From Mercurialis annua (Eukaryota; Streptophyta; Magnoliopsida; Malpighiales; Euphorbiaceae), in the NCBI RefSeq assembly GCF_937616625.2, contig NC_065570.1, forward strand, positions 24,514,046-24,578,045: a stretch of 64,000 nucleotides of DNA. The letters run 5' to 3'. Each line of letters opens with the position of its first letter. The first letter of the stretch is position 1. The translations under genes and the position numbers were made by a program. The notes beneath the pieces are model-generated. The model worked only from the letters and a program-made list of their open reading frames with translations. It made no database searches and was not told the origin of the DNA. Positions 33,896 through 47,300 of this stretch are shown piece after piece.

Positions 33896-36374
33896 TTTCT
33901 TACCGTTTGTAAACGTTTGGCTTAAATCGCTAAAAAGGTGAAACGTTTGGATTTGTTTCCTAACGTTTTTAATCGTTTGGCTTCAATCGCTAAAAAGGTG
34001 AAACGTTTGGATTTATTTCGTAATGTTTGTAAACTTTTGGCCTAAATCGCTAAATAGGTGAAATGTTTGGTTTTGTTTTGTAACGTTATAAATGTTTTGC
34101 ATATATCGCTAAAATGTGGAAACGTTTGGATTTGTTTCGTAAAGTTTGTTAATAATTGGCTTAACTTGCTAAAAAGGTGAAATGTTTAGTTTTGTTTTAT
34201 AACGTTTGTAAACGTGCGACTTAAATCGCTAAAAAGGTGAAACGTTTGGATTTGTTTCGTGACGTTTGTAAATGTTTGCCTTAAATTGCTAAAAAGGTGA
34301 AACGCTTGGATTTGTTTCGTAACTTTTGTAAACGTTTGTCTTAAATTACTAAAAAGGTGAAATGCTTGGCTTTGTTTCGTAAAGTTTGTAAACGTTTGGC
34401 TTATATTGCTAAAACGGTTAAATGCTTGGTTTTGCTTCTTAACGTTTGTGAAGGTTTGGCTTAAATCGCCTAAAATGTGAAACGTTTGGATTTGTTTCGT
34501 AATGTTTTAAACGTTTGCTTTTGTTTCGTAACGTTTGTAAACGTTTGACTTAAATCGCTAAAAAGGTGAAACGCTTGGATTTGTTTTGTTACGTTTGTAA
34601 ACGTTTGGCTTAAATTGCTATAAAGGCAAATTGTTTGGATTTGTTTCGTAACGTTTGTAAACGTTTGGCTTAAATCGATAAATAGGTGAAACGTTTGGAT
34701 TTGTTTCGTCACCCTTGTAAACTTTTGGCTTAAATTGCTAAAAAGGTGAAACGCTTTGATTTGTTTCGTAACATTTGTAAACGTTTGGCTTAAATTGCTA
34801 AAAAGGAGAAACGCTTGGATTTGTTTCATAACGTTTGTAAACATTTGGCTTAAATTTCTAAAAAGGTGAAACTTTTTGTTTTGTTTCGTAGCGTTTGTAA
34901 ACGTTTGGCTTAAATCGCTAAAAAGGTGAACCATTTGGATTTTTTTGTAGCATTTGTAAACGTTTGACTTAAATCGCTAAAACGGTGAACCGTTTGCCTT
35001 TGTTTTGTAGCGTTTGTAAACGTTTGGCTTATATCGCTAAAAAGGTGAAACGTTTTGATTCGTTTCGGAACAATTTTAATCGTTTGGCTTAAATTTCTAA
35101 AAAGCAGAAACGCTTGGTTTTGTTTTGTAGCGTTTGTAAACATTTGGCTTAAATCGCTAGAAATGTGAAACGTTTGGATTTTTTTCGTAACGTTTTAAAC
35201 GTTTGGTTTTGTTTCGAAACGTTTGTAAAGGTTTGGCTTAAATCGCTAGAAATGGGAAACGTTTGGATTTGTTTCATAACGTTTTAAACATTTTGTTTTG
35301 TTTCGTAACGTTTGTAAACGTTTTGCCTAAATCGCTAAAAAGGTGAACCGTTTGGATTTGTTTCGTTTTGTAAATGTTTGGCTTAAATCGCTATAAAGGC
35401 GAAACGTTTGGATTTGTTTCGTAACGTTTGTAAACGTTTGGCTTAAATCGCTAGAATGGCGAAACATTTGAATTTGTTTCGTAACGTTTGTAAACGTTTC
35501 ACTTAAATCGCTAAAAAGGTGAAACGTTTGGATTTGTTTCGTAACGTTTGTAAACATTTGGCTTAAATCGCTAAAAAGGTGAAACGTTTGGATTTGTTTC
35601 GTAACCTTTGTAAACGTTTGTCTTAAATCGCTAAAAAGGGGAAATGTTTGGATTTGTTTCGTAGCGTTTATAAAAGTTTGGCTTAAATTGCTAAAAAGGT
35701 GAAACGCTTTGATTTGTTTCGTAACGTTTGTAAACGTTTGGCTTAAATGGCTAAAAAGGGGAAACGTTTGGATTTGTTTCGTATCGATTATAAACGTTTG
35801 GATTTATTTCGTAGCGTTTATAAACGTTTTGGTTAAATCGCTAAAAAGGTGAAACGTTTAGATTTGTTTCGTAACGTTTGTAAACGTTTGGCTTCAATAG
35901 CTAAAAATGTGAACGTTTGGATTTGTTTCGTAATATTTTAAATGTTTGGTTTTGTTTAGTAACGTTTGGATAGGTTTGGCTTAAATCGCTAAAAATGTGA
36001 AACGTTTGGATTTGTTTCGTAGCGTTTGTAAACATTTGGCTTAAATCGCTAAAAAGGGGAAACGTTTGGATTTGTTTCGTAACTTTTGTAAGAGTTTGGC
36101 GTAAATCGCTAAAAAGGGGAAACGTTTGGATTTGTTTCATTACTTTTTTAAAAGTTTGGCCTAAATTGCTAAAAAGGTGAATCGCTTGGATTTGTTTCGT
36201 AAGATTTGTAAACATTTTGCTTAAATTGCTAAAAAGGTAAAACGCTTCGATTTGTTTCGTAACGTTTATAAACGTTTGGCTTAAACCGCTAAAAAAGTGA
36301 AACATTTGGATTTGTTTCGTAGCGTTTGTAAACGTTTGGCTTAAATCGCTAAAAAGGTGAAACGTTTGGATTTG
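33896..36374 (+). repeat. HOR block D, unit 2 (2,479 bp)
   Basis: Landmarks gcatata (34099 to 36578) and cgcctaaaatg (34467 to 36946) both give 2,479 bp to the next unit. Compared with unit 1 it contains extra monomers around 35.3-36.3 kb that resemble 30.9-31.8 kb. Confidence 0.85.
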
Positions 36375-39308
36375 TTTCTTACCGTTTGTAAACATTTGGC
36401 TTAAATCGCTAAAAAGGTGAAACGTTTGGATTTGTTTCCTAACGTTTTTAATCGTTTGGCTTCAATCGCTAAAAAGGTGAAACGTTTGGATTTATTTTGC
36501 AATGTCTGTAAACGTTTGGCTTAAATCGCTAAATAGGTGAAATGTTTGGTTTTGTTTTGTAACGTTATAAATGTTTTGCATATATCGCTAAAATGTGGAA
36601 ACGTTTGGATTTGTTTCGTAAAGTTTGTTAATAATTGGCTTAACTTGCTAAAAAGGTAAAATGTTTGGTTTTGTTTCATAACGTTTGTAAACGTGCGACT
36701 TAAATCGCTAAAAAGGTGAAACGTTTGGATTTTTTTCGTGACGTTTGTAAACGTTTGCCTTAAATTGCTAAAAAGGTGAAACGCTTGGATTTGTTTCGTA
36801 ACGTTTGTAAACGTTTGTCTTGAATTACTAAAAAAGTGAAATGCTTGGCTTTGTTTCGTAAAGTTTGTAAACGTTTGTCTTATATTGCTAAAAAGGTTAA
36901 ATGCTTGGTTTTTCTTCTTAACGTTTGTGAAGGTTTGGCTTAAATCGCCTAAAATGTGAAACGTTTGGATTTGTTTCGTAACGTGTTCAACGTTTGGTTT
37001 TGTTTCGTAACGTTTGTAAACGTTTGACTTAAATCGCTAAAAAGATGAAACGCTTGGATTTGTTTCGTAGCGTTTGTAAACGTTTGGCTTAAATTGCTAT
37101 AAAGGCAAATTGTTTGGATTTGTTTCGTAACGTTTGTAAACGTTTGGCTTAAATCTCTAAATAGGTTAAATGTTTGGATTTGTTTCGTCACCCTTGTAAA
37201 CATTTGGCTTAAATTGCTAAAAAGGTGAAACGCTTTGATTTGTTTCGTAACATTTGTAAACGTTTGGCTTAAATTGCTAAAAAAGATAAACGCTTGGATT
37301 TGTTTCATAACGTTTGTAAACGTTTGCTTAAATTTCTAAAAAGGTGAAACTTTTGGATTTGTTTCGTAGCGTTTGTAAACGTTTGGCTTAAATCGCTAAA
37401 AAGGTGAACCATTAGGATTTTTTTTTGTAGCGTTTGTAAACATTTGACTTAAATCGCTAAAACGGTGAACCGTTTGGCTTTGTTTTGTAGCGTTTGTAAA
37501 CGTTTGGCTTAAATCGCTAAAAAGGTGAAACGTTTTGATTCGTTTCGGAACAATTTTAAACGTTTGGCTTAAATTTCTAAAAAGGTAAAACGCTTGGATT
37601 TGTTTTGGAACGTTTGTAAACGTTTGGCTTAAATTTCTAAAAAGGTGAAACGCTTGGATCTTTTTCTTAGCGTTTGTAAACGTTTGGCTTAAAGTGCTAA
37701 AAAGGAGAAACGCTTGGTTTTGTTTTGTAACGTTTGTAAACATTTGGCTTAAATCGCTAGAAATGTGAAACGTTTGGATTTTTTTCATAATGTTTTAAAC
37801 GTTTGGTTTTGTTTCGAAACGTTTGTAAAGGTTTGTCTTAAATCGCTAGAAATGGGAAACGTTTGGATTTGTTTCATAAAGTTTTAAACGTTTGGTTTTG
37901 TTTCGTAACGTTTGTAAACGTTTGGCTTAAATCGCTAAAAAGGGAAAACGTTTGTTTTGTTTCGTAACATTTGTAAACGTTTGGCATAAATTAATAAAAA
38001 GGAGAAACGCTTGGATTTGTTTCGTAGCGTTTGTAAACGTTTGGCTGAAATTGCTAAAAGGGGGAAACATTTGGATTTGTTTCATAAACTGTGTAAACAT
38101 TTAGCTTAAATTGCTAATTAGGTAAAACGTTTGGATTTGTTTCGTAAAGTTTTGTAAACGTTTGGCTTAAATCGCTAAAAAGGTGAAACGTTTGGATTTG
38201 TTTCGTACCGTTTGTAAACGTTTGGCTTAAATCGCTAAAGAGGTGAAACGTTTGGATTTGTTTTGAAACGTTTGTAAACGTTTGGCATAAATCGCTAAAA
38301 AGGTGAAAGATTTGGATTTATTTCGTAATGTTTGTAAATGTTTGGCCTAAATCGCTAAATAGCTGAAATGTTTGGTTTTGTTTTGTAACGTTATAAACGT
38401 TTTGCATATATCGCTAAAATGTGGAAACGTTTGGATTTGTTTCGTAAAGTTTGGTAATAATTGGCTTAACTTGCTAAAAAGGTGAAATGTTTGGTTTTGT
38501 TTCATAACGTTTGTAAACGTTCGGCTTATATCGCTAAAAAGGTAAAATGTTTGGATTTGTTTCGTGACGTTTGTAAACGTTTGCCTTAAATTGCTAAAAA
38601 GGTTTTGAAACGTTTTGATTTGTTTCGTAACGTTTGTAAACGTTTGGCTTAAATGGCTAAAAAGGGGAAACGTTTGGATTTGTTTCGTATCGATTATAAA
38701 CGTTTGGCTTAAATTGTTAAAAAGGTGAAACGTTTGGATTTATTTCGTAGCGTTTATAAACGTTTTGGTTAAATCGCTAAAAAGGTGAAACGTTTGGATT
38801 TGTTTCGTAACGTTTGTAAACGTTTGGCTTCAATAGCTAAAAATGTGAACGTTTAGATTTGTTTCGTAATATTTTAAATGTTTGGTTTTGTTTCGTAACG
38901 TTTGGATAGGTTTGGCTTAAATCGCTAAAAATGTGAAACGTTTGGATTTGTTTCGTAACATTTGTTAACATTTGGCTTAAATCGCTAAAAAGGGGAAACG
39001 TTTGGATTTGTTTCGTAACTTTTGTAAGAGTTTGGCGTAAATCGCTAAAAAGGGGAAACGTTTGGATTTGTTTCATTACTTTTTTAAAAGTTTGGCCTAA
39101 ATTGCTAAAAAGGTGAATCGCTTGGATTTGTTTCGTAAGATTTGTAAATGTTTTGCTTAAATTGCTAAAAAGGTAAAACGCTTGGATTTGTTTCGTAACG
39201 TTTATAAACGTTTGGCTTAAACCGCTAAAAAAGTGAAACATTTGGATTTGTTTCGTAGCGTTTGTAAACGTTTGGCTTAAATCGCTAAAAAGGTGAAGTT
39301 TGGATTTG
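36375..39308 (+). repeat. HOR block D, unit 3 (~2.9 kb, apparently full length)
   Basis: The main gcatata and cgcctaaaatg landmarks recur at 2,904 bp (36578 to 39482; 36946 to 39850). An additional gcatata copy at 38404 splits the unit into 1,826 and 1,078 bp, so the unit itself consists of two related parts. The same 1,826-bp step recurs at 39482-41308 and nearly so (1,814) at 44574-46388. Confidence 0.85.
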
Positions 39309-42300
39309 TTTCTTACCGTTTGTAAACGTTTGGATTTGTTTCCTAACGTTTTTAATCGTTTGGCTTCAATCGCTAAAAAGGTGAAACGTTTGGATTTATT
39401 TCGTAATGTTTGTAAACGTTTGGCCTAAATCGCTAAATAGGTGAAATGTTTGGTTTTGTTTTGTAACGTTATAAATGTTTTGCATATATCGCTAAAATGT
39501 GGAAACGTTTGGATTTGTTTCGTAAAGTTTGTTAATAATTGGCTTAACTTGCTAAAAAGGTGAAATGTTTGGTTTTGTTTCATAACGTTTGTAAACGTGC
39601 GACTTAAATCGCTAAAAATGTGAAACGTTTGGATTTGTTTCGTGACGTTTGTAAACGTTTGCCTTAAATTGCTAAAAAGGTGAAACGCTTGGATTTGTTT
39701 CGTAACGTTTGTAAACGTTTGTCTTAAATTACTAAATACGTGAAATGCTTGACTTTGTTTCGTAAAGTTTGTAAACGTTTGGCTTATATTGCTAAAAAGG
39801 TTAAATGCTTGGTTTTTCTTCTTAACGTTTGTGAAGGTTTGGCTTAAATCGCCTAAAATGTGAAACGTTTGGATTTGTTTCGTAACGTTTTAAACGTTTG
39901 GTTTTGTTTCGTAACGTTTGTAAACGTTTGACTTAAATCGCTAAAAAGGTGAAACGCTTGGATTTGTTTTGTAATGTTTGTAAACGTTTGGCTTAAATTG
40001 CTATAAAGGCAAATTGTTTGGATTTGTTTCGTAACGTTTGTAAACGTTTGGCTTAAATCTCTAAATAGGTGAAACGTTTGGATTTGTTTCGTCACCCTTG
40101 TAAACATTTGGCTTAAATTGCTAAAAAGGTGAAACGCTTTGATTTGTTTCGTAACATTTGTAAACGTTTGGCTTAAATTGCTAAAAAGGATAAACGCTTG
40201 GATTTGTTTCATAACGTTTGTAAACGTTTGCTTAAATTTCTAAAAAGGTGAAACTTTTGGATTTGTTTCGTAGCGTTTGCAAACGTTTGGCTTAAATCGC
40301 TAAAAAGGTGAACCATTTGGATTTTTTTTGTAGCGTTTGTAAACATTTGACTTAAATCGCTAAAACGGTGAACCGTTTGGCTTTGTTTTGTAGCGTTTGT
40401 AAACGTTTGGCTTAAATCGCTAAAAAGGTGAAATGTTTTGATTTGTTTCGGAACAATTTTAAACTTTTGGCTTAAATTTCTAAAAAGGTGAAACGCTTGG
40501 ATTTGTTTCGGAACGTTTGTAAACGTTTGGCTTAAATTTCTAAAAAGGTGAAACGCTTGGATTTTTTTAGTAGCGTTTGTAAACGTTTGGCTTAAAGTGC
40601 TAAAAAGGAGAAACGCTTGGTTTTGTTTTGTAACGTTTGTAAACATTTGGCTTAAATCGCTAGAAATGTGAAACGTTTGGATTTTTTTCGTAACGTTTTA
40701 AACGTTTGGTTTTGTTTCGAAACGTTTGTAAGGGTTTGGCTTAAATCGCTAGAAATGGGAAACGTTTGGATTTGTTTCTTAACGTTTTAAACGTTTGGTT
40801 TTGTTTCGTAACGTTTGTAAACGTTTGGCTTAAATCGCTAAAAAGGGAAAACGTTTGTTTTGTTTCGTAACGTTTGTAAACGTTTGGCTTAAATTAATAA
40901 AAAGGAGAAACGCTTGGATTTGTTTCGTAGCGTTTGTAAACGTTTGGCTAAAATTGCTAAAAAGGGGAAACATTTGGATTTGTTTCATAAACTGTGTAAA
41001 CATTTAGCTTAAATTGCTAATTAGGTAAAACGTTTGGATTTGTTTCGTAAAGTTTTGTAAACGTTTGGCCTAAATCGCTAAAAAGGTGAAACGTTTGGAT
41101 TTATTTCATACCGTTTGTAAACGTTTGGCTTAAATCGCTAAAGAGGTGAAACGTTTGGATTTGTTTTGAAACGTTTGTAAACGTTTGGCATAAATCGCTA
41201 AAAAGGTGAAAGATTTGGATTTATTTCGTAATGTTTGTAAATGTTTGGCCTAAATCGCTAAATAGCTGAAATGTTTGGTTTTGTTTTGTAACGTTATAAA
41301 CGTTTTGCATATATCGCTAAAATGTGGAAACGTTTGGATTTGTTTCGTAAAGTTTGGTAATAATTGGCTTAACTTGCTAAAAAGGTGAAATGTTTGGTTT
41401 TATTTCATAACGTTTGTAAACGTTCGGCTTATATCGCTAAAAAGGTAAAACGTTTGAATTTGTTTCGTGACGTTTGTAAACGTTTGCCTTAAATTGCTAA
41501 AAAGGTGAAACGCTTTGATTTGTTTCGTATCGTTTGTAAACGTTTGGCTTAAATGGATAAAAAGGGGAAACGTTTGGATTTGTTTCGTATCGATTATAAA
41601 CGTTTGGCTTAAATTGTTAAAAAGGTGAAAAGTTTGGATTTATTTCGTAGCGTTTATAAACGTTTTGGTTAAATCGCTAAAAAGGTGAAACGTTTGGATT
41701 TGTTTCGTAACGTTTGTAAACGTTTGGCTTCAATAGCTAAAAATGTGAACGTTTAGATTTGTTTCGTAATATTTTAAATGTTTGGTTTTGTTTCGTAACG
41801 TTTGGATAGGTTTGGCTTAAATCGCTAAAAATGTGAAACGTTTGGATTTGTTTCGTAACATTTGTTAACATTTTGCTTAATTCGCTAAAAAGGGAAAACG
41901 TTTGGATTTGTTTCGTAACTTTTGTAAGAGTTTGGCTTAAATTGCTAAAAAGGATAAACGCTTGGATTTGTTTCATAACGTTTGCAAACGTTTGCTTAAA
42001 TTTCTAAAAAGGTGAAACTTTTGGATTTGTTTCGTAGCGTTTGTAAACGTTTGGCTTAAATTGCTATAAAGGCAAATTGTTTGGATTTGTTTCGTAACGT
42101 TTGTAAACATTTGGCTTAAATCTCTAAATAGGTGAAACGTTTGGATTTGTTTCGTCACCCTTGTAAACATTTGGCTTAAATTGCTAAAAAGGTGAAACGC
42201 TTTGATTTGTTTCGTAAAATTTGTAAACGCTTGGCTTAAATTGCTAAAAAGGATAAACGCTTGGATTTGTTTCATAACGTTTGTAAACGTTTGCTTAAAT

Positions 42301-44360
42301 TTCTAAAAAGGTGAAACTTTTGGATTTGTTTCGTAGCGTTTGTAAACGTTTGGCTTAAATCGCTAAAAAGGTGAACCATTTGGATTTTTTTTGTAGCGTT
42401 TGTAAACATTTGACTTAAATCGCTAAAACGGTGAACCGTTTGGCTTTGTTTTGTAGCGTTTGTAAACGTTTGGCTTAAATCGCTAAAAAGGTTTAACGTT
42501 TTGATTCGTTTCGGAACAATTTTAAACGTTTGGCTTAAATTTCTAAAAAGGTAAACGTTTGGATTTGTTTCGTAACGTTTGTAAACGTTTGGCTTAAATA
42601 GCTAAAAATGTGAACGTTTAGATTTGTTTCGTAATATTTTAAATGTTTGGTTTTTTTTCGTAACGTTTGGATAGGTTTGGCTTAAATCGCTAAAAATGTG
42701 AAACGTTTGGATTTGTTTCGTAACATTTGTTAATATTTGGCTTAAATCGCTAAAAAGGGGAAACGTTTGGATTTGTTTCGTAACTTTTGTAAGAGTTTGG
42801 CTTAAATTGCTAAAAAGGATAAACGTTTGGTTTTGTTTCATAACGTTTGTAAACGTTTGCTTAAATTTCTAAAAAGGTGAAACTTTTGGATTTGTTTCGT
42901 AGCGTTTGTAAACGTTTGGCTTAAATTGCTATAAAGGCAAATTGTTTGGATTTGTTTCGTAACGTTTGTAAACGTTTGGCTTAAATCTCTAAATAGGTGA
43001 AACGTTTGGATTTGTTTCGTCACCCTTGTAAACATTTGGCTTAAATTGCTAAAAAGGTGAAACGCTTTGATTTGTTTCATAACGTTTGTAAACGTTTGCT
43101 TAAATTTCTAAAAAGGATAAACGCTTGGATTTGTTTCGTAGCGTTTGTAAACGTTTGGCTTAAATTGCTATAAAGGAAAATTGTTTGGATTTGTTTCGTA
43201 ACGTTTGTAAACGTTTGGCTTAAATCTCTAAATAGGTGAAACGTTTGGATTTGTTTCGTCACCCTTGTAAACATTTGGCTTAAATTGCTAAAAAGGTGAA
43301 ACGCTTTGATTTGTTTCGTAACATTTGTAAACGTTTGGCATAAATCGCTAAAAAGGTGAAAGATTTGGATTTATTTCGTAATGTTTGTAAATGTTTGGCC
43401 TAAATCGCTAAATAGCTGAAATGTTTGGTTTTGTTTTGTAACGTTATAAACGTTTTGCATATATCGCTAAAATGTGGAAACGTTTGGATTTGTTTCGTAA
43501 AGTTTGGTAATAATTGGCTTAACTTGCTAAAAAGGTGAAATGTTTGGTTTTGTTTCATAACGTTTGTAAACGTTCGGCTTATATCGCTAAAAAGGTAAAA
43601 CGTTTGGATTTGTTTCGTGACGTTTGTAAACGTTTGCCTTAAATTGCTAAAAAGGTGAAACGCTTTGATTTGTTTCGTAACGTTTGTAAACGTTTGGCTT
43701 AAATGGCTAAAAAGGGGAAACGTTTGGATTTGTTTCGTATCGATTATAAACGTTTGGCTTAAATTGTTAAAAAGGTGAAACGTTTGGATTTATTTCGTAG
43801 CGTTTATAAACGTTTTGGTTAAATCGCTAAAAAGGTGAAACGTTTGGATTTGTTTCGTAACGTTTGTAAACGTTTGGCTTCAATAGCTAAAAATGTGAAC
43901 GTTTGGATTTGTTTCGTAATATTTTAAATGTTTGGTTTTGTTTCGCAACGTTTGGATAGGTTTGGCTTAAATCGCTAAAAATGTGAAACGTTTGGATTTT
44001 TTTCGTAACATTTGTAAACATTTGGCTTAAATCGCTAAAAAGGGGAAATGTTTGGATTTGTTTCGTAACTTTTGTAAGAGTTTGGCATAAATCGCTAAAA
44101 AGGGAAAACGTTTGGATTTGTTTCATTACTTTTTTAAAAGTTTGGCCTAAATTGCTAAAAAGGTGAATCGCTTGGATTTGTTTCGTAAGATTTGTAAACG
44201 TTTTGCTTAAATTGCTAAAAAGGTCAAATGCTTGGATTTGTTTCGTAACGTTTATAAACGTTTGGCTTAAACCGCTAAAAAAGTGAAACATTTGGATTTG
44301 TTTCGTAGCGTTTGTAAACGTTTGGCTTAAATCGCTAAAAAGGTGAAACGTTTGGATTTG
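39309..44360 (+). repeat. HOR block D, unit 4 with an expanded, scrambled interior
   Basis: The first 1,826-bp part (39482-41308) is intact, but the next landmark comes 2,150 bp later (43458) instead of about 1,080-1,116. The excess lies at 41.7-43.3 kb, where segments from several parts of the unit are joined in a new order. The following step, 43458 to 44574, is 1,116 bp. Confidence 0.8.
41737..43320 (+). repeat. scrambled patch of re-duplicated HOR segments
   Basis: The tcgtcaccc marker, normally once per unit, occurs here at 42153, 43018 and 43257, giving steps of 865 and 239 bp. Segments around it (monomers with ataaaggcaaattg and with aaaaaggataaacgc) are repeated in the same local order, and the flanking joins match different positions of units 3 and 5. 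Confidence 0.75.
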
Positions 44361-47300
44361 TTTCTTACCGTTTGTAAACGTTTGGCTTAAATCGCTAAAA
44401 AGGTGAAACGTTTGGATTTGTTTCCTAGCGTTTTTAATCGGTTGGCTTTAATCGCTAAAAAGGTGAAACGTTTGGATTTATTTCGTAATGTTTGTAAACG
44501 TTTGGCCTAAATCGCTAAATAGGTGAAATGTTTGGTTTTGTTTTGTAACGTTATAAATGTTTTGCATATATCGCTAAAATGTGGAAACGTTTGGATTTGT
44601 TTCGTAAAGTTTGTTAATAATAGGCTTAACTTGCTAAAAAGGTGAAATGTTTGGTTTTGTTTCATAACGTTTGTAAGCGTTCGACTTAAATCGCTAAAAA
44701 TGTGAAACGTTTGGATTTGTTTCGTGACGTTTGTAAACGTTTGCCTTAAATTGCTAAAAAGGTGAAACGCTTGGATTTGTTTCGTAACGTTTGTAAACGT
44801 TTGTCTTAAATTACTAAAAAGGTGAAATGCTTGACTTTGTTTCGTAAAGTTTGTAAAAGTTTGGCTTATATTGCTAAAAAGGTTAAATGCTTGGTTTCTT
44901 CTTAACGTTTGTGAAGGTTTGGCTTAAATCGCCTAAAATGTGAAACGTTTGGATTTGTTTCGTAACGTTTTAAACGTTTGGTTTTGTTTCGTAACTTTTG
45001 TAAACGTTTTGACTTAAATCGCTAAAAAGGTGAAACGCTTGGATTTGTTTTGTAATGTTTGTAAACGTTTGGCTTAAATTGCTATAAAGGAAAATTGTTT
45101 GGATTTGTTTCGTAACGTTTGTAAACGTTTGGCTTAAATCGCTAAATAGGTGAAACGTTTGGATTTGTTTCGTCACCCTTGTAAACATTTGGCTTAAATT
45201 GCTAAAAAGGTGAAACGCTTTGATTTGTTTCGTAACATTTGTAAACGTTTGGCTTAAATTGCTAAAAAGGATAAATGCTTGGATTTGTTTCATAACGTTT
45301 GTAAACGTTTGCTTAAATTTCTAAAAAGGTGAAACTTTTGGATTTGTTTCGTAGCGTTTGTAAACGTTTGGCTTAAATCGCTAAAAAGGTGAACCATTTG
45401 GATTTTTTTTGTAGCGTTTGTAAACATTTGACTTAAATCGCTAAAACGGTGAACCGTTTGGCTTTGTTTTGTAGCGTTTGTAAACGTTTGGCTTAAATCG
45501 CTAAAAAGGTGAAACGTTTTGATTCGTTTCGGAACAATTTTAAACGTTTGGCTTAAATTTCTAAAAAGGTGAAACGCTTGGATTTGTTTCGGAACGTTTG
45601 TAAACGTTTGACTTAAATTTCTAAAAAGGTGAAACGCTTGGATTTTTTTCGTAGCGTTTGTAAACGTTTGGCTTAAAGTGCTAAAAAGGAGAAACGCTTG
45701 GTTTTCTTTTGTAATGTTTGTAAACATTTGGCTTAAATCGCTAGAAATGTGAAACGTTTGGATTTTTTTCGTAACGTTTTAAACGTTTGGTTTTGTTTCG
45801 AAACATTTGTAAAGGTTTGGCTTAAATCGCTAGAAATGGGAAACGTTTGGATTTGTTTCATAACGTTTTAAACGTTTGGTTTTGTTTCGTAAAGTTTGTA
45901 AACGTTTGGCTTAAATCGCTAAAAAGGGAAAACGTTTGTTTTGTTTCGTAACGTTTGTAAACGTTTGGCTTAAATTAATAAAAAGGAGAAACGCTTGGAT
46001 TTGTTTCGTAGCGTTTGTAAACGTTTGGCTGAAATTGCCAAAAAGGGGAAACATTTGGATTTGTTTCATAAACTGTGTAAACATTTAGCTTAAATTGCTA
46101 ATTAGGTAAAACGTTTGGATTTGTTTCGTAAAGTTTTGTAAACGTTAGGCTTAAATCGCTAAAAAGGTGAAACGTTTGGATTTGTTTCGTACCGTTTGTA
46201 AACGTTTGGCTTAAATTGCTAAAGAGGTGAAACGTTTGGATTTGTTTTGAAACGTTTGTAAACGTTTGGCATAAATCGCTAAAAAGGTGAAAGATTTGGA
46301 TTTATTTCGTAATGTTTGTAAATGTTTGGCCTAAATCGCTAAATAGCTGAAATGTTTGGTTTTGTTTTGTAACGTTATAAACGTTTTGCATATATCGCTA
46401 AAATGTGGAAACGTTTGGATTTGTTTCGTAAAGTTTGGTAATAATTGGCTTTACTTGCTAAAAAGGTGAAATGTTTGGTTTTGTTTCATAACGTTTGTAA
46501 ACGTTTGGCTTATATCGCTAAAAAGGTAAAACGTTTGGATTTGTTTCGTGACGTTTGTAAACGTTTGCCTTAAATTGCTAAAAAGGTGAGCCGCTTGGAT
46601 TTGTTTTGTAACGTTTGTAAACGTTTGTCTTAAATTACTAAAAAGGTGAAATGCTTGGCTTTGTTTCGTAACGTTTGTAAACATTTGGCTTATATTGCTA
46701 AAAAGGTTAAATGCTTGGTTTTGTTTCTTAACGATTGTGAGGGTTTGGCTTAAATCGCCTAAAATGTGAAACGTTTGGATTTGTTTCATAACGTTTTAAA
46801 CGTTTGGTTTTGTTTCGTAACGTTTGCAAATGTTTGGCTTAAATTGTTAAAAAGGAGAACCGCTTGGATTTGTTTCATAACGTTTGTAAACGTTTGGCTT
46901 AAATTTCTAAAAAGGTGAAACGTTTGGATTTGTTTCGTAGAGTTTGTAGACGTTTGGCTTAAATCGCTAAAAAGGGGAACCGTTTGGATTTTTTTTGTAG
47001 CGTTTGTAAATGTTTGACTTAAATCGCTAATAAGGTGAACCGTTTGGCTTTGTTTTGTAGCGTTTGTAAACGTTTGGCTTAAATCGCTAAAAAGGTGAAA
47101 CGTTTTGATTCGTTTAGGAAAGTTTATAAACGTTTGGCTTAAATTTATAAAAAGGTGAAACACTTGGATTTGTTTCGGAACGTTTGTAAACGTTTAGCTT
47201 AAATTTCTAAAAAGGTGAAACGCTTGGATTTTTTTCGTAACGTTTTTAAACGTTTGGCTTAAAGTGCTAAAAAGGAGAAACGCTTGGTTTTGTTTTGTAA

